64,000 bases of DNA from Aquila chrysaetos chrysaetos. Taxonomy: Eukaryota > Chordata > Aves > Accipitriformes > Accipitridae. Under the pieces are notes generated by a model. The model saw only the letters and a program-made list of their open reading frames with translations. It was not told the origin of the DNA and ran no database searches. The stretch lies in assembly GCF_900496995.4 (NCBI RefSeq), contig NC_044004.1, positions 56,760,224 through 56,824,223 on the forward strand. The letters are read 5' to 3'. Shown piece by piece: positions 59,301 through 64,000 of this stretch. Numbering within the stretch: the stretch's first letter is position 1; the number at the start of each line of letters is the position of its first letter. A program made the position numbers and the translations under genes.

Positions 59301-60823
59301 TCTCTTCTTCTAGTTCTTCATCTCCTCCTCCATTTGCCTTGAGGAACAAAGCTTTACGCTTTTCTGCAGCTTCAAATGTTGGAAGAATCTCATGTTCGTC
59401 TCGAAGAGTGTCCATTTTTTTCTGAAACTGAGCCCACTTCACATCCTTGCTGATATTCTCAATTATGTCTACTGCATTTGTGGGCTGTTCATCCAGGATC
59501 TTTGTTAGCATATTAGCAAGATGATCATATCTGTCATATAAATGTAAATATTATTGGCCTACTATACAGAAGTCTTAGAATATTATGTTTTTAATATCAA
59601 AAGTAGAAGCTAATCACCTGGAGCTTTGGAGAAATCATTGTAATAGTTAGATGAAAGGGGATCATGGAGCATTATGGGAAATTAGACTTGAAGCTAGCCT
59701 GATTATAATATACTTAGGAGTAGTCCCATCTTCCATTTTTGGTATATACCGCACCTGCCTCAGGACCTCAAGCTGAATTTAAACTTGCTCTTAATCAAAT
59801 CAGTTTCCCTTTGAACTCTATAAATTCCCTTGGGAATTTTGATTCCGAAAGATGTTGGACCCACACAAGTATCACATAGTGATGAACTATTGCATTTATA
59901 ACATATTCTCCCATTCTATATATACCCCTGTGGTATCCCTCCCTTTCTCAGCATAACCCTTTGCCCTTTTACCAACACTACTTTTTTCTCCACTCGTACT
60001 TCCTACCCGTTTCAACTGTGTCCCTTTTTCAGACTTACAAGTTCAGGCCAGATGTTGTGCTGCTCTTCAGTAAATAGGCTTTTGCATTCTGAATTGCCAG
60101 CATTCGGGATTTGGGATCGGGTATCTGATCATCATACGGACTGTGTCCTGGCTGATGAAGACCATAACCTGGTTCACGTGACTGATAGGGGCCATGCGCA
60201 CGCTCGTAGGCTTGATAGGGATCTCGTCCTACTGCGTATGTCTGATAGGCACTTTGTGGTTCCTGTGTTTGGTAAGGGTCTAATCGTGCTGCGTCTGACT
60301 GATACATGCTTTGCCTTGACTCCTGTGCCTGATGAGAGTCTTGTCCCAGCGCGTATCTCTGTCCGATGTTTATTTCTGGCACGTGTAGCGTTTAAGAGGC
60401 TTGTTCTGCTCCTCGTAGATGATAGAGGTGTTGCATTGGGGTCTGTGATTGATGCGGTGCTCGTCCCGGTGCATGGGTCCGGCCGACACTTCCTCTTTGG
60501 TCTTGTTCTTGGTAGGGGTCTTCGTCGGGTGCTTCTGGCTGAGAGATGCTCTTTCTCAGCCCTTGTGGCTGATCAGACCCTTGCCTTACCCCCTGGTACT
60601 CGTAGGAAGCTGGTCCCGGTTCCGCCTGCTGAGGCTGATAAGGGTCTCGTTCAGGCTCAAAGCCCTCAAAAGGCGGCTGCTCGGGGCCCCGCTGAGGCGG
60701 GTGGGAAGCGTACGGCTCGCGCCGGTCGGGGGTGTGTCCGGGCCACAAGTGCTCCCTGAGGCCTCGCTCCTGCCCTTCCCGCGGGACAGCCTGGGGCGGC
60801 AGGTCCCCGGGAGGCTCGGCCAC
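53308..60823 (-). CDS. RSPH4A: RSPH4A-like radial spoke head protein, with an in-frame stop in exon 1
   Basis: Component of the radial spoke head in motile-cilium axonemes, where it relays signals from the central pair to dynein arms; human RSPH4A loss causes primary ciliary dyskinesia. Six exons, 5' to 3': 60823-60039, 59530-59299, 57651-56896, 55768-55630, 54349-54232, 53548-53308. All introns are GT-AG and phases agree across 757 codons including the stop, near the human 716. Key pieces: [95 protein letters not shown] and an acidic tail. GLEMNYI and PWVKLPPV favour RSPH4A over its paralogue RSPH6A. Codon 144 of the long frame is TAA. If translation begins at the next in-frame ATG (60,307), the product would be 584 residues with the whole Radial_spoke domain. 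Otherwise the gene is damaged. Confidence 0.88.
55012..55453 (+). mobile_element. Solo ERV LTR with perfect 6-bp target duplication
   Basis: This 442-bp element begins TGTGGGAACA and ends TGCTCCCGCA, flanked on both sides by AATACT (55,006-55,011 and 55,454-55,459). It contains five ACCAAT boxes (starting at 55,189, 55,227, 55,271, 55,323 and 55,361) and TATAAAA at 55,368-55,374, a compact U3 promoter layout. A 6-bp duplication fits class II (beta-like, ERVK) integration. No internal viral genes are present. It lies in the RSPH4A intron between exons 4 and 5, antisense to the gene. Confidence 0.9.
56675..56693. repeat. (TA)n microsatellite
   Basis: A run of alternating A/T of about 18 bases in an RSPH4A intron, followed by further AT-rich sequence to about 56,770. 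Confidence 0.9.
60392..60394 (-). other. In-frame TAA within RSPH4A exon 1
   Basis: The same frame is open from the ATG at 60,823 to this TAA and again from just after it to the exon 1 donor at 60,039. Both halves carry the same Tyr/Gln/Pro-rich repeats (DPYQ, YQ.Q.), showing that they were one coding segment. A one-base change (for example CAA to TAA) would explain it. Confidence 0.85.
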
Positions 60824-61460
60824 GGTCTGGTCCGGGGGGTGCGGACCGGGCCGGAGGCACCAAGCTGCCCCTCAGCCGCCGTCGGCTCCGCTCGTCGCGG
60901 AGCAACGGCTGCCGCCAGCGGGGCGGAGCGTCGCCGAGGTAAAGCGGCCGCCGTTGCTTGGGACGCCCGGCGGGGCGGTGCCGGAGGGGGTGGGCCGGCA
61001 GCGGGTTTTCTGTCGGCACTCGGCACTGCCGCGCCGTTTCTCCCCGCGCTGGGGACGGGGTAGCGGCTCGTCTGGGCGCGCTAGGCGCGCCCGCTGCAGC
61101 CAGGGCCCTTGGAGGGGAGCGGCGGCGGCGGCACAGCGGGGCTGAGGGTGGCCGTTGGAAACCGTTGGCGGAGCCCCGCGCGCCGATGCCGGCGGTTGAA
61201 AGCGTTGGAGGCGCCGCGCGCGGTGGGGTGGCCGTTGGAGCCGCAGCTCCCGCTGCGCCCGGGTGCCTCCCGTCGGCCGCTGATTACCCGGCGGGCAGGG
61301 CCGTGTCCCGTTCGCGTCGCCGCACGCTGAGGAACAGCAGCCGGCCGGGAGAACGACCCGAACGCCGTCCCCGTCAGCGTTCCTCAGCGCCGGGCGGGAG
61401 ACAGGGCGGCTGCCTGAGGGGGCTGTCCCGGCGGGCGGGCCCGCCCCAGGGGAATCGCCT
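60600..61460. promoter_or_regulatory. RSPH4A CpG island and promoter region
   Basis: Strongly GC- and CpG-rich sequence covers the start of RSPH4A exon 1 and about 640 bases upstream. The RSPH4A start site should lie at or just above 60,823. GTTGG-containing units recur at 61,147-61,250 (GGTGGCCGTTGGA twice, 80 bases apart). Long open frames in both strands here reflect the scarcity of stop codons in GC-rich DNA. A divergent plus-strand transcript is possible but nothing supports a coding gene. Confidence 0.65.
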
Positions 61461-62533
61461 TCGGGGGGCTGGGGGCCCTCCTGCTGGGCTCGCTTCCCTC
61501 AGCCCAACAGATTTGGTGCGTTTGGTAGGTGGGAAACCCCACTAAGCTGCCCGAGCTGTTACCTCTTTTTTTTCTGGAGGGGTTTTCAAGCCTTGCTTGT
61601 TTCTTTTCATCATGACCCCCAAACCACGAAGGGCTGTTAGTACTCTGTCTTGAACGTTTGTGGTACAAGAATCCTTCAGATCTCTGCTGAGAGCAGAGGA
61701 ATGGGTCTTCAAAAGCTTAATTTTGATTTAAAAATAAATAAGTGACGTTCGTTTGCCTTTGTGACTTTAAACTGCATTTTCTACCGCACACAATCTCCTG
61801 CGTTTTAGTGGTGATATATCATGCTGTTGCCATAAGGTACAAAGTTTGTTCTCTTAGGAGGAGAAAAATATTTTAAAATCTGATAATTACTTTAAAAAAT
61901 TGTATTTGCAGATCCAGGGAAAAAAGCAGACGTAAATTCAGTTGGAATGAAGGTGTTCTGATAGAAAACGGTTTTCTTATGTGATGCTATCAGTGTTAAG
62001 GAGACAGCTGGCCATAATGTAAGTAACCTCTGTTTGCAATAATATTCAAACACTAAAATGCAAAGGACGAAGTCACGTTACAGAGGAAGAACCCGCTAAC
62101 TTCTATTAATTTAGTTACTCAAGATTTGTTTTACAGAAATACAGTAGCACATTGCTGTATGCTTTTTTAGTCCTATCAGGTATTATGTGCTACAGTGCTC
62201 TCTACTTCAACAGATACTCAGTTATGTTAATAACCAGAGCCCTCATCATGTGTATATAAAATTTGCTCACATGACTTCTCTCCTTATTTGCTCGTAACTA
62301 AGTCAGTGAAGAGCTTTTACTGTCCGAGTAAAGTTAAACCCTTACCTAGTATTCAACAAGGAGGTTATGAAACAAAAACATAGAGCAGGTGAGGTTTAAA
62401 AAACAAAAGGCCTTTTAAGGAGTTGCATTTTAGCAAATATCTACAGCTGGCTCAAGGGTAACTGTCAAGTGTTCTCTGACAATTCAACAGGGAAAATAAT
62501 ACTGTCTTAAGGTGTACATGTGAAGAAGTTTGG
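61461..62533. other. Intergenic sequence upstream of RSPH4A
   Basis: Composition falls back to AT-rich after about 61,550. No exon, transposon or RNA gene was recognised in this stretch. Confidence 0.5.
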
Positions 62534-63645
62534 TGTGGTAAGGTTTTAGTAGTGGGGGAGCTACAGGGGTGGCTTGTGAGAAGCTGCTAGAAGCTTCCCA
62601 TATGTCCCATAGAGCCAATGGCAGCTGGCTCCGTGTCGGACCCACCACTGGCCAAGGCCGAGCCCATCAGCGATGGTGACAGCACCTCTGTGATAACATA
62701 TTTAAGAAGGGGGAAAAGTTGCTGTGCAGGCACAATCGCAGCTGGAAAAGAGAGGAGTCAGAATGTGTGAGAGAAACAACTCTGCAGACACCACGGTCAG
62801 TGAAGAAGGAGGAGGAGACATTCTCCTGCAGCCTGTGGTGAAGACTATGGTGAGGCAGACTGTCCCCCTGCAGCCCATGGAGGTTGACGGTGGAGCAGAT
62901 ATCCACCTGCAGCCCGTGGAGGACCCCACGCCGGAGCAGGTGGATGCCCGAAGGAGGCTGTGACCCTGTGGGAAGCCCGTGCTGGACCAGGCTCCTGGCT
63001 GGACCCTGTGGACCTGTGGAGAGAGGAGCTCATGCTGGAGCAGGTTTTCTGGCAGGACTTGTGACCCCATGGGGGGCCCACGCTGGAGCAGTCTGTGCCT
63101 GAAGGACTGCACCCTGTGGAAGGGACCCAGCGTGGGTCCCTTAGTGTGCTTAGTGAAGAAGTGTAGCCCATAGGAAGGACCCACGCTGGGGAAGTTTGTG
63201 GAGGACTGTCTCCTGTGGGAGGGACCTCATGGTAGAGCAGGGGAGGAGTGTGAGGAGTCCTGCTCCTGAGGAGGAAGGAGTAGCAGAAACAATGTGTGAT
63301 GAACTGACCCCAACCCCCATTCCTCGTTCCCCTGCACCTTTGGGGGGGAAGAAGCAGAGCAAATCAGTAGTAGTTAAGCCTGGAAAGAAGGGAGGGTGGG
63401 GGGAAGGTGTTTTTAAAATTTAGTTTTTATTTTCTCATTATCTTACTCTGATTTTGATTGGTAATAAATTAATTTCCCCAAGTCGAGTCTGTTTTGCCTG
63501 TGATGGTAATTGCTGAGTGATCTCCCTGTCCTTATCTCAACTCAGGAGCCTTTCATTATATTTCCTCTCCCCTGTCCAGTTGAGGAGGGGGAGTGATAGA
63601 GCGGCTTTGGTGGGCACCTGGTGTCCAACAAGGGTCAACCCACCA
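62534..63645 (+). mobile_element. Long avian-type ERV LTR
   Basis: About 1.1 kb that I recognise as a common avian LTR type. It begins TGTGGTAAGG..TTTTAG and shows GCTAGAAGCTTCCCATATGTCCC, then a TATA-like ATATTTAAGA (about 62,697-62,706). A G-rich body follows, made of related short units (GGAGCAG, CACGCTGGAGCAG, CTGTGGACC), then AATAAA in GGTAATAAATT (about 63,461-63,471). It ends GAGTGATAGAGCGGC..GGGTCAACCCACCA. The small open frames inside are by-products of the repeat units. I did not find a clear target duplication, so its exact ends are approximate, and no internal viral genes adjoin it. Confidence 0.8.
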
Positions 63646-64000
63646 GTGCTGTACAAATCTCAGCAAAATGGCCTATTAAGGTTATAAGTTGTATTAAATA
63701 AAATAGCGCAATACCTGAACTGTAAAATATACTTCTGTCATTGATCAGTTAATGTAACTTTTTAAAAATGCAGTTTATTTTGGATGTTTATTAGAAGTAA
63801 CCAGAAAAAATTCTTAGATGGGGCATTGCAAATTTCTGTCCAAATTTCCAAGTTCCAAGAGAGTAAATACCAAAAGTATCATTGAGGAATCTGACCCATT
63901 CTGAAACAGCAGTAAAACATATGTTTCCACATCCTTTAGTAGGCAGAGCATTTATATGAAGAATTAAAAAGTTTCTGTGTTGTGTTCCTATGATTCCAAC
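63646..64000. other. Intergenic AT-rich tail of the window
   Basis: Nothing recognisable was seen; no viral internal sequence follows the LTR. Confidence 0.5.

Noticed and set aside
60800..61250. RFX X-box in the RSPH4A promoter
   Set aside because: Only half-sites such as GTTGCT were found; no convincing palindromic X-box.
60052..61545. Several long plus-strand open frames (up to 235 codons) around the RSPH4A CpG island
   Set aside because: They overlap in multiple frames, are Arg/Gly/Ala-rich, and are partly antisense to RSPH4A exon 1. This is what GC-rich DNA gives by chance.
62667..63423. Overlapping open frames on both strands at 62.7-63.4 kb
   Set aside because: They come from repeat units of the LTR; no viral or cellular protein is recognisable.

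Overview
This window is vertebrate nuclear DNA, almost certainly from a bird. It is AT-rich, with large introns, two GC-rich CpG-island promoters, a CR1 LINE tail and several LTRs of types familiar from avian genomes. No bacterial genes, CRISPR arrays, tRNA or rRNA genes were seen. Three protein-coding genes lie head to tail on the minus strand. From right to left (5' to 3' on that strand) they are RSPH4A (60.8-53.3 kb), CENPE (52.5-13.0 kb) and the 5' part of BDH2 (9.1 kb to beyond the left edge). I worked out exon boundaries by hand from reading frames, GT/GC-AG splice sites and known protein families.

Layout. 1-9.1 kb: coding exons 1-8 of BDH2, a cytosolic short-chain dehydrogenase; the last roughly 22 codons are off the left edge. 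9.1-13.0 kb: intergenic, with a strong CTCF-like motif near 11.17 kb. 13.0-52.5 kb: the complete CENPE gene, with 44 coding exons that join into one open frame of about 2,234 codons. It encodes an N-terminal kinesin motor, a very long coiled-coil stalk partly built from repeated exon cassettes, a kinetochore-binding region and a C-terminus ending in a CAAX-type CTTQ. Two solo LTRs of one family sit in its introns, in the sense orientation. 52.1-52.9 kb: the CENPE CpG-island promoter, with a CCAAT box and a CHR (TTTGAA) element, as expected for a G2/M gene. 53.3-60.8 kb: six coding exons of RSPH4A, a radial spoke head protein of motile cilia. An in-frame TAA interrupts the low-complexity N-terminal part in exon 1. 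A solo LTR with a perfect 6-bp target duplication lies in its fourth intron. 60.6-61.5 kb: the RSPH4A CpG island. 61.5-64 kb: no gene seen; a 1.1-kb plus-strand LTR occupies 62.5-63.65 kb.

The genes do not form a functional pathway. CENPE moves and tethers chromosomes in mitosis, RSPH4A acts in ciliary axonemes, and BDH2 is a metabolic reductase. BDH2 next to CENPE matches the mammalian gene order. RSPH4A directly upstream of CENPE does not match the human arrangement. The points most worth a second look are the premature stop in RSPH4A, two GC-AG introns in CENPE, the repeated exon cassettes of the CENPE stalk, and the LTR insertions.
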